Source: Casuarius casuarius (taxonomy: Eukaryota > Chordata > Aves > Casuariiformes > Casuariidae). Taken from it: a DNA stretch of 64,000 nt. Position 1 is the stretch's first letter, and every line of letters starts with the position of its first letter. Shown here piece by piece: positions 23,091 to 37,300 of this stretch. The stretch lies in NCBI GenBank assembly GCA_003342895.1, contig PTFA01000031.1:6428678-6492677 (forward strand), given 5' to 3'. Under the pieces are notes generated by a model that worked only from the letters and a program-made list of their open reading frames with translations, searched no databases and was not told where the DNA came from. The position numbers were made by a program, and so were the translations under genes.

Positions 23091-26000
23091 AGGTTATATT
23101 TGGAAAGTTAGCCTTGTACATTGGAGTTGCCTGGGAATTTGTTTCTGCAGACCACAGTACCTTTTGGCTTTTTTAAGGTGTCCCTAGTTGAACTGCAGCT
23201 GTTTGACAGCTCATGTGAGAAGACGGCTGTTCACTGAGGAGGGAGGCATTTATCGGGATCATTATTAGATTTCAGAATGTTTTCTAAATTCTGACTTTCA
23301 GCATGAATTAAACACAACTTTCCTGTGGTACAACATGTTAATTTCTCCTAGTGCTCATCGCCTGAAATATTTATTGGTCACAAATATATTCTTTCACTTT
23401 TAATGTATGTCACCAAACAAACAGGATAATCCTTCTTAACTTTATCAGCAGAAACGTTGCAAAGGGCTCTCCTTCTTTACCATGTCAGTAAAGGACACGA
23501 CCTTGGAGTGTCATTACTAGGCCTATAACTTTAACTATCAAGGTCCTAATCCCAGCAAAGCAAAAAATGCTGTGCTGGTGTTATCAGTAATAGAAATGTT
23601 TGCATGCACATTTAAAATGCATTTCTTGGACTGCATTTGGACATTTTATAGAATGACAGTGCTGAAGTGGACAGTTTGTAAGGTCAGAAGCAGAAGGCTA
23701 TCTATATATATTAATGTGTCACGTACCATTCTGTACCTGGCGTACGGTACATGCACACGGCCAGAGCTGGAGCGGGGAAAGCATACAGCTATAAAAGAGG
23801 GTCCAGAAGGACAAATGCACAAATACTCTAAGGAATTCAGTGTTACTATAGGAGCCAGGTAAATCTGAATGGGAAATAGCTTTCCCACTCTGTAAAACTT
23901 ACCAAGATTTCAAGTTATTTTCCATTTTATACCAAAATGAAGTAAAATCTTGTCTGGTAAAAATCAGAAAGCCACCTGTCCCTGGTTAACCAACAGGGCT
24001 ACTTTTTAGGGCATACATCTGTGATATGGCTAAACCCAGAGTCAGGTTTCTCTACCCGTTACCAAATACCTGAACAGTGGGACTACAAGGGTTCTCTGAT
24101 TCAAAATGTTCAGCTTTGTATGAACAAATATATTATTCTTTGGGCAGGAAGCCTGAATCTGGATGCCCCACTTGAACCCCTTGTGAATGTCCTGATTTGG
24201 GGCCAGGTCACTCTTTCTCTGATTTGGTGAGAAATTCCACTGTTGGCCTTGTTAATCTGTCCTATTAAAGTACTCTAAAAATTAGCACCTTATGAAGATA
24301 ATTCATGGTTTTAACATGTGCAAATTTCTGAAGAAATAATACACAACCATGCCACAGGCTTGAGGCACCGGACCTTGACAGTTCACACTATTTAACTGCC
24401 AGCAAGTTCCCTCATGTGGTGGTATCAGTCCTTTCCAACTGGTGCTATTTCAGATGATAGTCAAGCACAGTTCAAGAAGAGCACATGACAGAGACTTATC
24501 CCATAAAATACTTTGGAAGAGGCCACTCTCTTTTGGGAGAAAGAGTACTGAGGTACGTCGCTATAATCTCTAGTATATCACTTGGCTTCAAAGCCAGAAA
24601 ACAGCATGCGGCCTGTTTTTTGTTGGAATACAGACACAGCACAAGAAGCTTTTTACCCTGTCAAGGTTTGGACTCAAATTTCTAAACAATTCCACCATGT
24701 CAAGCACATTCTTGAGACAACAAACACATCCCTAAAATTCCTCATGCTACAAAAATGTAATTAAAAAGGAGGGTTTTTTTTTTTAGCTATGTATGTATTT
24801 TGCTATTCCTTTTATACCTCATACAACTCAAAGCAAGTGCTAAATATTCACAGTAGAGTTGCAGAACAGGCGTCATATACGAAATAACAGGTAGTTTCCA
24901 AAGTGCAAGGGTTAACTCAAGGAACCTCCTTTGAACACTCTCCAGACCTTTGATGGAGCTGGGAACATTAATCTGCAGAGCACTGTTGATTGAAATAAGC
25001 TACACCTGCTTGTATCTGGCTGAAGTACAGGTCCCAGATACAGGCACAAAATGCAGTACAAATGTAAAATCAGGACTCCAAGTGAAATATTTAATGTTAA
25101 TTCAGATCTCAACTTTCTTAGGGAGCCAGAGCTTTGGTCCACCTCTGTTCAAAATGCCAAGACTGTAATCCTGGCCCTGCGCAAGTGACAGAAAGTATTG
25201 CCAGAAGACTCAGTAGAGTCAGATTTTCACCTCAGGTATTCAGTATGATTCTTTTATTTTTGCTCATAGATTAAAAGCTACATCAAATGCATCTTTACAG
25301 AGCAGTTTTTACAGGTGTTACTTTGCTTTTCTATGCTTGCCAATATTAAATAAATTTCAAGGATCAGTTGCTCATTTCTAACTTCAAAGGAAATTTAGGG
25401 TGATTTTTAAAGAGCATTTGATTGTTTTGCACTGATTAATCTGTTAATGTCATTTTAGCTGCCTAGAATTTCAAAAAACATCTGAGATCAAGCCTCTAAA
25501 ATCTTACAACCTGAGTCTGCCATTGCCAAGACAACTTTTGTGATTAAGTGTTATTCATGTGAAATAAGGTTGTAAGGCTTGGCTTGCAAATGAACTTAAT
25601 TTGTTGATCTCCTACACACCATCTGTGGACTCAGCGGTCTTTGCATACATAGTCTTATAAACTGTAAATTCATCTGCAGTGAAAGAATAAGCACACAGTT
25701 AACATGCAGGTAAAATTCCAAAGACTACAGCTGACCATGCAGGGAAAAAAAATCCCAAACTCTCAGCACCTCAGCAATGCCCATGAGTGTTACCCCGAAT
25801 GACAGGCTAGGTAACACCCTAATACTGATAAGGTGAAGTGTTAGTCACTACTTGCACTGTTACATAGATTGTATTTCTCCCGCAATTTGCTTTGCTCAGT
25901 AACAGTTTCATCTTAAAATGAAATAAAAACATCGGATGCCTTAAAAATGATGGAGTATGAAGAACAACATTGGAAAATCTATTTTTATCCTTTCTTGACC

Positions 26001-28985
26001 GACAACACATTTTCATATTTAATTGCTTTTGTTGACTACTTGGTTTGCTAGTCTTGGCATGCTTTAGCACTTTCTGGCCATTGCTTATACCGATGTCTCA
26101 GTTCTGCCACGAGGAACCTGAGCTGTAACTGTGACTCACAGGCTAAAACTGTGGGAAGAAGCTGAGCAACTGCTCAGCACTTGTGGGACTGAACATCTAA
26201 TTGTAGTCCCATTTGCGCTGCAGATATAAAAACAGATTTTACCTGACTGCGTGAAGTCCTAGTTGCTAATTTCCCAGCAGTGAATCTTTTCTTATGGTTC
26301 CTAAAAAACCTATTGTGTTTCGACATTTAAAAAAAGATATTATGATACGCTAAAATGCAGCATTCAACTGCTTTTGTTAAGTTCTCCTCCCTCTCCCCTC
26401 TTCAGAAACAGGGATGCTTCCTTGCTTGGTTGTTCTCCTAGCACACCAAAGGAATATTGCAAACTGTAGCCAAATGAATGGTTCAACAGCTGTCTTTGTT
26501 TCTGCTGTGAAAAGGCTAAGTAAAATCAAAGACACTGACTACAGTAGGCTGTTTCTGCTGTCAACCAAGTCTGACATAAAGCAAATACTGTCATTTCTTC
26601 TGAAAAATATCTTCAAGTATTAAAAGGAAATATTTTTTTCAATAGCATCACCAAAATGCACTTCTCTCTGAATTTATCTGTGTTACAGCCCTTTAAATAT
26701 TGAAGGTTAATTATTCAGTTCTGAACAACAGAAAAATAGTATATAGAAAAACAGGAAAGGAAGTAAGCAGAGCAACAGAAGAATTGTTCAGTAAATGAGG
26801 CAAACCACCACACACACATAAACTAATTTAACATCTCAAACTATGGACAGACAATGCATGAAAGCCTTACACTTAAGTAGTGACAATTGCTAAGCTGGTG
26901 TCAGGAAGCAGAGATGGCCAATAATAATATAGAATAAAAACCCTAAATCGATGTTGAACAGATACTACAGCATTACCTAAAGTAAGGCAGCTTTACTTTT
27001 AAGTACGCAAACACTTCAAAGGATATAATTCTTTTTAGCCTTGACACTAGATGCTGTGTATTTTTCTCACAGTTCACAGGTAACAGTCAACGGCCATCAG
27101 ATATGAAATTGTTTGCTATTTCCCATCATCTGCATAAGGTTACAGAATAGGGCTCATGCTCTGCTCTAGTCTTACAAGAGCCAACCACATTCAGCAGTGA
27201 GAAAAGCTCCCCCCCACACACACACTTTTGGAAGCGGGAAACATTAGCATTCACAATCACATTTATTTTTAGATGCTTAATTATGGGAGGTGATCGGTAT
27301 TTCAACAAAACATGACTTTCCAGACATAGCAAATTTGCCCATCAGCAGTAGAAAATTTATTAATAGTATTGCTTCCTGATCTTGGAGAAGCGATTACAGC
27401 ATGTCTCAACCTGGTTCCCCGGGATGGCAGCGCAGTTATGATGGTGTGGGGTGTAGGGGAAGGACGCAGGGTCTTGGCTGGCTATTATCACTCTGGCTTC
27501 TACAGTTTCACTATTGTCAGGACCTGAGGCACCTAAATTAAAGCTAGTTCATAGAAGTCTACACATGCTGCAATCAACTTTTGGCCGCAATGCAGACAGA
27601 GTATCAGAATATTTGTTAGATTCTTTTGATTTGGTTATATATAACCTTCTTTTCCCATGTCCTTCCACTGTTAATGGAATTCTCTGAACCATCATGGACC
27701 TATAATATTTGTCCTATCTGCCTAATATTTTGCAAATAACAAGCTGAAAAAGTCTGTTGCTCTGACAAAGCCTGGTGATAGTTCAGGACAGTGGTTTAAC
27801 GCCCTGTCTCATCCTGCTAATGTTAGTAACACAACTGCTAGTAACTGGTTGTGTGCCCATCAGCACCTCCCTGGATGGGATCTAATTAGTATTTTGTAAA
27901 TGACTTTGCTCATTTCTTCTGCCTTCGGTGGTCTATCTTCATGGCAGATGTATAGCCTTCCTGCTTTGTGTTGGAATCAAACTTACTTGGTCTAAGTTAT
28001 TTTATCTGTGAACCTAAGAGAAACTTTCAAATATAGCAGTGCAAAACAACATGAGCAAGCATTTCCATGCAGCATAAAGCAACACACAGCACAGTACATC
28101 ACATCTCCATCACAGCCATTCATCTCTTCAGTTTTCCTCAAGTAGGCTTTGGCCATTCTTTATATATCTGCTGAGATATGAGGCATCAACAATGCTTGTG
28201 ATTAAACCATTCACTCAGAGTAACATAGACATTTTAAATAAAAGTATGATGGAGCACTGTTACACTAAAAGTAGCATACCAGGTTGACTGTCCAGAAATA
28301 GGCCCATCCTATGGCTGTTTAGTTCAGTGACACTCCAAAGTGAAGTGAATGCCCGTTTGGATTCTTTCCTTGCCCATCCGCTATGGAGTTTAGTATTGTA
28401 ACATAGTTTCGGCCACGACAGCCTTATGACTCAAGCTGCTAAGTCTGTGGTGGCACTTTTATTCTCTGTGGACTGAATGCTATAAGCTGCTAAAAGATTT
28501 TTAAGCTTTTAGCCACCCTAACATGTCATTCTCAGATTCTGAATGAAAGAAGCATTTGTAATTAGAAAACCAGGTGATAACCACAATTTGAGGGTCATCA
28601 ACATCACACTACAGAAGCCAAAGTGGGCTCTTATTTCAGATTATATCCAACAAGCCATTAAAATAAAATGAGAACCAGAAAACGAAGATGAGTGAAGCAT
28701 ATTTAAATCACCAAAAATTTGCTCAAGCCCTGATTTTTGCTCTTGATGGTTAGAGCAAACTAACACATCTGGTAGGGTTAAGCTCATTTGTTCTAGTTTC
28801 GCAAGGTCATCAGCTTACAAAGGCTACTCTAAGGAGATACTTTAAAGGTAATTAAAGAAAATTTAAGGTGAAAATGACTGAGTAAAGGATAAAATATTGA
28901 AGATCTGCAAAGGATTCTTTAGCCTCTGCACAGCTGTCCCATTCTTAATCACTTATATACTACTTATATAAATTATAAGCATACG

Positions 28986-29003
28986 CACATACACACACAC
29001 ACA
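28986..29003. repeat. Short (CA)n microsatellite
   Basis: A 'cacatacacacacacacaa' run with one interruption. Too short to say more. Confidence 0.8.
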
Positions 29004-30779
29004 ATGTATACATATACGCTCTATTATCTACTGATATCAATAAACCTACCCATATATACTCACTGTGCTCTATATACTACCAATCTATGCATTGAAGAAT
29101 TGGAAGTATGAAACATAAGCTCCTTTCACAGACCACTTCTTCAATGCATGGTACCTCTTCTGGTTCTCTGGAGTAGCAACAACACAACTCTTGAAGCTCA
29201 AGTCAATAGGAGGCTATGGCTGCCTGTATCTTTCAAGGTAAAAGAGACATTAATTTATGCAAAATTTGTAAATTTGCTTTGCTGCATTGTATTTCCTGAT
29301 AAGAACTGAAAAAAAATGGCACAACAAAATGCTGTTAAAAAAACAGTGCATCAAATAATGATAAAAGAACCAGGTGTCTATGAAATTGTATTTCTGAGTT
29401 GCCACTTCATGTAAGGAATTATAATTTTCAAGGGTAGGTATTGCTCATATATCTCTTTGTAAGTATCATAATGGAACATTGAGTCTGACATTCCACCTGA
29501 CTTTCTCAGTGTTTTATTTTTTAGAAAATAATGTTTGTATAGTAACATCAAAATATACAGGACTTTATTTGTCATTGCTGTAGGAGTTATGTGGTGAAAT
29601 GTTTCTCAAACTAATACTGTTATGCTCTGTTAGAAGAGACACGTATACAGTCAGGAAAAGAATGTCTCTTTTCATCAAACATCCTGAATAACACAACATG
29701 ACATTTTCTCATTGCAAAAATCTAAAGATATAAAACTACCAAATTAAAGATTAAAAATTATGTAGAGTGTCTGCTGAACTGTTCTCTCTGAGCAATTTAC
29801 TTGCCAGAATTAGCTTCCTTTTAAAGTCAAGAATTAAGTTAGGCATAAGGACCCTTAAAGGTCACAGTTCTCTGAGATGAGCAAAGCACCTGTTAACTTT
29901 AATTAGATTTATGGGTGCAGAGCATTTCTGAAAGTCAGCTAGGTAGATTCTTATGGAAGTGTTCATTATTTGAAGTTCTTCGATGGATGACTTGTATAAA
30001 ATATTTCAGCAATTTTTCTGCTCACAAAGTATTGTTATGACAAAATAGCCATAATTTCTATTAATGTTTGATGATCACAAAGAGAAGTCACAACTTATTG
30101 TTTTGAGCATTTTTTACTGGTCGTCTCCCAAATCACAAAGCTATCCTAATTGCCGTGCAGATCTCTGTAGGGTACACATACTCAAATACACTTTTGTATG
30201 TGTGGTTTTGGTATCTTTTCTTTCTGTAAATACTCTTGAGAACAAAAAGTCATGAATTTTATCAGGAAGTAAATGAAAGGTGGTTGAGCCACCACTATGA
30301 ATTTCTAGATTTAATTACAATGAAAATATTTTAGTAAAGATTAATTCAGTCCTACTTTCTTTTCACTTGAACTGAGATTTTCCCAGTAGCCCAGAGGAGG
30401 TAAGTACCAACTCTTGTTCGAACTCACTGAAAAGCAGGCAGCCAGCTCTTCGGCTTTTCTGAAGATTTCAGTCTCAAGTTATTATCAAGCATCTCATAGG
30501 CACGATCCCTGTTCTGAAGTAAAAATTCTCAACCTCTGTGAGCTTTGTATTGCTGTGGTGAAGGAGGTGTACACACTACATCTGCACACTGTACCATTAC
30601 TTTGTGTCTTTAGATTACAAACCATTTCTGTCAAGGAGTGCCTCTCAGTAAATAAGGACTGCCTCTTATTTAGTAAATAAATATTTACTATTACTTTTCC
30701 ATAGTAGTATAAAGACTAGACTTGCTCACTGCCATATAAGAATCTAACATACTGGACATACAGCAGAAAAAATGTAGGC

Positions 30780-31010
30780 ATTCCCGCTCTTCACAATGCA
30801 TGCCATGCTGAGCTATTCAAGGCTAGCTCGAGAAACAAATTGCCCTTTCGCAGCAAGCCTAATTAGGCCAGGCACTACGCGTGCCGGTGTGATTAGATTG
30901 CTTCCATTCTATGGTGACATATCAGCTTGTTTGGGACTACCTTCGCTATGTATTTCACTGTACTGGCCCACTACAGAGATGCTACCCAGAGGCTAGGAGT
31001 CAGAGTAAGC
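30780..31010. promoter_or_regulatory. Candidate intronic enhancer with homeodomain palindrome
   Basis: A locally non-repetitive, CpG-containing patch in AT-rich intron. At 30857-30868 is a perfect 12-bp palindrome GCCTAATTAGGC, whose centre TAATTA is a paired homeodomain site. It is followed by 'ggcactacgcgtgccggtgt' then gattagatt, with another TAAT-type site (gattag). Such composition is typical of conserved noncoding elements in developmental genes, but conservation cannot be seen from one genome. Confidence 0.35.
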
Positions 31011-31415
31011 CAGTGTTTAGTGATAGCTCTTTGATCCTGTGGTTTTTAAATCGAAACTGCTATTGAGAGACAAACTTGCATAGATATGAACACAGTAATG
31101 CTTTCTACTGCCACAACAGTTCTCGCTGAAACAGTGCTGTTTTAGTTTTTCTAGTTGCAATATTATCCTTTAAAAAAACGGATGTTACACACTATTGTCA
31201 ATGTCTGTGTCTACGTGAGCAGGAGAATTTTTGGTGCTGTATTTTTACACCTTTCTCTTGTTCCTTTCAACTTATTTTGTATAGACAAGCAACTGGATAT
31301 AGGAGATGGCATGCTCTTGACTGCCTTCACAAGGCCGTGTCATGGCTTCATCTTGTGATGCCTTTCTTGAAAAAGTATTTCCACTAAATACTACATATGT
31401 ATTTTTTAATATATA

Positions 31416-31471
31416 AATGCTATATATAGCATTAATACTATATATAGCATAGCATTTAATACTATATATAG
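31416..31471. repeat. AT-rich palindrome and direct repeats
   Basis: A perfect 18-bp palindrome 'aatgctatatatagcatt' at 31416-31433 is followed by two exact copies of 'taatactatatatag' at 31433-31447 and 31457-31471, 24 bp apart. Likely slipped or cruciform-prone simple sequence. Confidence 0.85.
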
Positions 31472-32919
31472 AATTAAAGCTAGAACCCACAAAGAGTTCT
31501 TTTGCTTTTTAATTTTTATCAATGAAGTCTAGATTCTTCTGAGGAAATAGAAGTCTACCCTGGACAAATAACTTCAAGAGCTTAAGGATGTTTGCCTTGA
31601 CTTCTCTTTTCAGAATACCAGTTGGTAGTTGGTATGTGGATTTTTTTATTGGACACTTTTCCATCAAGAACTGGACTGACCATCAAATAACCTTCAGATG
31701 CAATACTTAGGATCACAGATCTTTAATTAGCTTATAAGTGAAAGAATCTCTAGCCCTTCAGTATATTCTTGAATGATCTACTCTTATCTTCTCACTATCA
31801 AATTAAATACATTACATAAAATATAAAATATAAAATATTTACCATAGATCATCATATTTCTCAACCTGGAACTTTTAAAGGTGAAATTAGTCATTTTGAT
31901 TCATCCAATCATTTCATATTTAGCCAAAACTCGATACAAGAAGGCTAATAGATATTGCAACCAACCATCAGCAATAATGCTCAGTATTGTTGTTATACAG
32001 TCATATTTCTCCATATATTGTTATATACCATGTTCCTGCTGCAAAGATTATCAATGACATAGTATTTTTTTGTCATTTAATCATTTCACTCATTTTCATC
32101 ATTTCATTAATATTCAACATTGCACCCGAGCAACAAGACATTTTCTGAAACACAAAGTCATGTCCTGCTTCCACCAATGTTTCTGCAATTTGAGATGACC
32201 TGGGCTTGTGGCATATATATGCTAAAACTCTTCATCTTATTAATTAATAGCTGTAACTTTTGATGTCACAGTCTACAAAAGCTCAAGGCAAGACCGAGGT
32301 GGACAACTGTGCAAACCTTTGCCCCTGTACTACTGAAACACTTAACATTTTACAGAGCATGCATTCTTTCAACAACAGATTTCAGACTACAGAGAACTAA
32401 CCACAGCACGAATCACCAGTATGACTATGATGGAATCAACCATCCTGGATTACCTTGCTATTGTGGATCATTGCTATGGAAACCACCATCGAATTTGGTT
32501 GTAATGCAGCAGAATTACATGGAAGTTTAGGATAAGAAGGAAAAATTCATTTCACTGAAAGTAAGTGGGAGAATTTAAATGGGTCGTATGCAATTTCTTG
32601 GATGGAAAATGGCCAAGACTCCAAGGTTCTAGATCTGAATCTCTAGGAAAAGAAAAACCCTTCCTGAGAATAAATATAACTTCCTTTTGTCACACAGATC
32701 ATAAAGAAAGATTCATTTCAGCGCTTCCTTGAAAATTTGCCAGCCAAACATAAGCCAGCCTTAACCCTATCTTGTGAAATGAGGCATGGCTGCAAGACTG
32801 AAAGCAAACTGGAAGAAAGTTCTTCACTATTGGATTCAAACAATGTGAAAGCATGGGCTGCAAGGACAAGCTTAAAGTGCAGGGTGGTGCATGCAAGCTT
32901 ATGAGGATAGGAGGGGGCA

Positions 32920-33090
32920 TTGGGCTCTGCCATTCAGTTCTCCTCTCTGCCAATCACTACACCTTCGGAAAGTCACTAGAATTCCAGTCCTCCATTCAGT
33001 CATCTGTAATATGTTAGTACAAATACTATTTATCTCTGACAGTACTGCTGTGAACCTTAAGTAATTTTTGTAAAGCTAACTTAGAGTTAT
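32920..33090 (+). mobile_element. MIR SINE relic
   Basis: Plus-strand MIR copy. In order it shows 'gggctctgccattcagttct' (body), 'ttcggaaagtcac' (from gggcaagtcac), 'agtcctccattcagtcatct' then gtaatatg (from cctcagtttcctcatctgtaaaatg), 'actgctgtgaaccttaagta' (from gttgtgaggattaaatga) and 'ttttgtaaagc'. The block order matches MIR well despite divergence. Confidence 0.65.
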
Positions 33091-33773
33091 CAAGAAAAGA
33101 TACCCCACAAAGGTAGATCTCTTTTATATCCAAGGTGGCTATCTCACTGAAAATACCCTCAGCTGGTTCTTTTCTGGAATGCTAGTAGTAAGAGCATATG
33201 CTTCACTGCTTGAAAGCGCAATGGCTAAAGTATCTCGTATTATCAAATGCATCATTAATCCATTTCACCTGAGCTGACAGATAGAAGGGAAAGAAAGGTG
33301 TTTTTCTGCTCACATCTTAACAGCTTGACTCAAAATTCTGCTCTGGCCACAACCTGATACAAATCGCGGTTATAATAAGTTCTGCAATACAGACACTTAG
33401 TGTATGTGATGGTATCAACCACAAATGATTGGTCCTAGCAGCTCTCTCAGGACAAAATATTTTCCTGATGTAGTGGTACTTAACTCAGGAGGTAGCTGTC
33501 TGTGGATCTGGATATGAATATGCAGCATTCAGCCACTGCTCCATTTCAACTGGTCAAAATACATTTGGGTGCAGTAGTTTATATGCAGATTTGAGTCTCT
33601 CTCAAGGCTATTGATTTATTTTTATATACTCAAGATGCTGCTAACTAAAGGAATACTCCAAAACTGACAGTTAAATCTAACTAAACGATTTTCAAACACA
33701 GGGAAGACGTAACAAGAGACTGCATTTTATGAACCTGAGAGTGGAATGAGCAGCATAATTATCAGTTTCATTA

Positions 33774-33830
33774 AGGGCTGGTCTACATACAAATTTGCTG
33801 AAGGGAGGGTTACATAACTGTGATTTTTTT
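33774..33830. repeat. One-arm remnant of a 'gggctggtctacat' repeat
   Basis: Reads 'taagggctggtctacataca' followed by aatttgctgaaggg. The start resembles the terminus of MITE-like repeats such as those at 8121-8553. No convincing second arm is found. Confidence 0.25.
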
Positions 33831-34234
33831 AGTTAAAAGCAACAGTAGGACCTGAGATAATCCCATCTCTAGCACCTACATTGCTACTGTACTGAAGCAA
33901 TGTGCTCCTCATACAGACTGGCAAACTGAAATTTCTCTTTACATATTTTGATACAGATTTAAACTACTTCATCTTTCTCTTCTGTTGGCAGCAGGTCCTA
34001 CCCTTGAGGCCAGTGCTGGGGAAGGTGGAGGGTCGCAGACACTTTGTACGTTTTCTGTCTCTGCCTGTTGTCCGTGTATCAGTCCTACAAAGATTTCTCT
34101 TTCTTTTACACTGTGACTTAAGGAGGGCCAAAAGGGAGGAGCTCCTTTACGCTCTCGACTCTGGGTGGGGGAGATAGGGGTAGAGATCAGTTGTTTCCAG
34201 GTTCTCTCCTCTGTCTGTATCCTCCCTTTGTCTC

Positions 34235-34360
34235 TTGTCTTACACTTACACTGCAAACTCTTCTGGGCAGCTCATCTTGTTTTTCTGTGTTAGAACCAGG
34301 CCTTAACACAGGGTGTTCTGCTCATGATTAAAAATATGTTGGTGCTGTAGATAATAAATG
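34235..34360 (+). mobile_element. L2/MIR-type 3' tail relic
   Basis: Contains 'ctgcaaactcttctgggcag' followed by ctcatcttgtttttctgtgt, then ccttaacaca, ending in 'gtgctgtagataataaatga'. This resembles the 3' tail shared by L2 and MIR-like elements (ctgtaagctctttggggcagg ... gtgctcaataaat). Only the tail is seen, so the assignment is tentative. Confidence 0.45.
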
Positions 34361-37300
34361 ACAAAACCCTGTTTTTCATTTAAAAAAAGTTATAGTAGGT
34401 AATATGCTCATATTTCCTCCCAGTAAAGATAACTGGAAACTGTGCTGCACTCCATCAAGACTTGCAAGTTGGGTAATGCTGGTGCACGTTCTGGTAAAAT
34501 TTACTGGGACTACAGATCCCCTGGTAGGAACCAAGAGGGTGCTACTTTATGTTCATTGGCATCAAAACACCTCTATTCCAATAGAAAAGGAAAACAGATA
34601 AGAACACTTTTAAACACTTCAGAGAACATTTAAGAACATGGCTATATGTTGGGGGAAAAAAAAAACCCTAGCATTTTGCACAAGTTACTCTTGCAACTGT
34701 GGCAGCTGGGTGGACCACAATGAATTGCACTGAAAAAAACCTAGATCCTTCTTAAGTTCAGAGGACATCATCCACAATTACAGCTACAGCCTTTCTATTC
34801 TCTTTCTACCCTAGATCTTCCTCCAGAGGAACATCAGGACACTTCTACAGCTCAGCTTTTCCAGTCCACACTTAGCCTGATTCAGTCACTCTCTCCTAGT
34901 ATGTAATACTTTAATGTGGAAAAGATCCCAATGAAACAAGGCGGCTTCTTATGGAGGCAGGTACTACACTCACTGCCTGAAAGAACAAGAGTGCCTAACC
35001 ACAGACATTGTTAGTATATGAAAATTTTAAACAATTAGCAAGGAAGGCCAGATGTTGTTTCCTTCATTCAGACTTTGCCTTACTTTGAGTAGTCTGATAT
35101 CAATTCACGGAGGAAGATATTAGTTAATAAGAATAAAAGTGGCAGAAAGTTCTGTAAGGAGAACAAACTTATATGAAAGCTGGAAAGAGCAACTGAGAAA
35201 TGTAATTTACTTTCAAATATTGTCAAAAAATGCATATTGTACTTACAAATGTCCTTGTAATACATTTTTTTAAAAAAACAATTAAGTCTCAATAATATGA
35301 GCCCTCTCAGTAAAGCACTTATTAAATCTTGGAGCGACTGTGGAGAAGATTTCCTGGTGTATGTGAATTACAGCAGAAGAGTGAAGTGCAAATGCCACAG
35401 TATAATTCGTATATGGAACATTTTAATTGTGGGGAACAGCAGATTTTCAATTTTATAACTCAAGCAATGTGCTCATTTCTAAGACAGAACTGAATACATT
35501 AACGGCCCTTGAAACTGTATCAATATTCTTCCTGCTTACAACAAGGCACAGTAAAATGCATTAAAAGATGAAAGCTCTTTGATGCTTTTGAATGCTTAAA
35601 GATACCGAAACAGTGCCAATAAGTTTAGGGGAAGAGGCTAGGAAGAAAAGAAATGCTATTAATTACCAAGATAGCACAATATCCCAAAAGAGTGACACTG
35701 AAGAATTTATGAAGGACTACAAAAATATTTATTGTTTATAGTTCTAGCCAATGGGTCTTTCAGGCCAATGTGTGTTTCTTCTTTTTTTTCCTCTCTCTTC
35801 ATTCCAGTAGTGTCATTAGTATACAAACATATCTGATCCTAACACAGAGAATAGCTGCAATTCTTTTCATTGTACTAATATTAGGAAAAGAAAACTGTCA
35901 TGGATCATACCACAGTGTAGATCTTATGAGTCAGGAGCAGACTGAATAACTGGAATCCCAGAAGTCTTTTACAAGAACCGCTGAGTTTCTGTAGTAGAGC
36001 CATGGATCTGCTGCCAATTGCCATGTAATATTTACTAGTAAAATGTCATCTTTTGGCTTCTCATTCATTGATAATAATGCCAATTATCTTTGGACTCCAT
36101 TTTAGTTTACAGCTACACTTGCATAATATTATCAGACCTCTTTCTCGTTGGATTTCTACTGATATAATTCTGAAGTAAATCTACTGACCTGAATGTAACA
36201 GCCCCTGGGATTGCAACACTGCACAGGTCCATGTTTGGGTCTAGCTGCAGCCTTTAGGGTTTGTTTCTTTTTTTTACATTATGAACAGTCTCAAGCTGAC
36301 TTGTATCCTGCACTGTCACGGTCTGCTTTTGACTTCTTATCTTAGGCTTTTGTTTCATCTGAAGCTAGAAAAATGTAGGGATTACTTCTCCTTTTCCCAG
36401 TTCATACTGGACCCATTCTGCCCTATGGAGTAGCCCCATTCAAACCAAGTGGATGACTCATGGGGACTTCTGGAATGAAAGCAAGAGATTCTGTTGTTTC
36501 ATTTTTTTCTGCTTCAAAATGGAACTAAAGATAAATTTTTAATGAAATAAAATACTGAAAAATCTTTCTGGGTGGATTGAGACATTCTGATCAAAACTGA
36601 AATATTTCACATTGCTTTTAACCTTTCTAAACCTGAAAAAAAAATCACTAAATTTTCTAACAGAATATGTTAAAATGAGCCATTTCAATCTTCGCCAGAC
36701 ACAGTATTTAAAATTTTTACTGAAAAAAATTTGTCAAATTGACACATTTTATATTGAGATTAAATACCTTTTTTCCATCCAAAGACAGTGATGAAAAAAT
36801 ATCAGCCAGTTCTGCTCACGATGCTGCAGGAGTTTATACTAAAAGACTGATAAATGAGGTAATAAAATGTAATTATACCTTGCTCTTTAACATAGATTCA
36901 AATGCAACACTAGAATCCTTAGGGACGCTTCTGGACGTATAATAGATTTCATTCTCTAGAGCCCCCTGATTCATTACTTATGAGTACTATCGCTTCCACT
37001 AGGGCAGACTCCAAGAGCTCGGCTGTGGAATAAAATCCTGTTGTGCCAAGTAGCGTAGAAAAAAAGGGCTGAGGTAGTCCCTGTTTTTAAAAGGGAGAGG
37101 AAGCCTTCCCGTTGTCAGGATGTGCACTACACGGGAATGCTCCAGTGGCACGGAGTAAAGTCCTTTAGCTTCCCCAATCAATCTGTGCATGAAAAATGCA
37201 AAACAAAAAGACCCTCCCTCTGTTACCTCTTCCCCACAAACTATACGCGTTTGATGAGAACCTAAAACTTCCAAGTACTCTACAGCTTTTAACAGGAAGT

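Noticed and set aside
33902..34256. Arg/Leu-rich plus-strand frame and overlapping minus-strand frame
   Set aside because: Both strands are open over the same bases, no motif, and the region leads into an L2/MIR-like tail.
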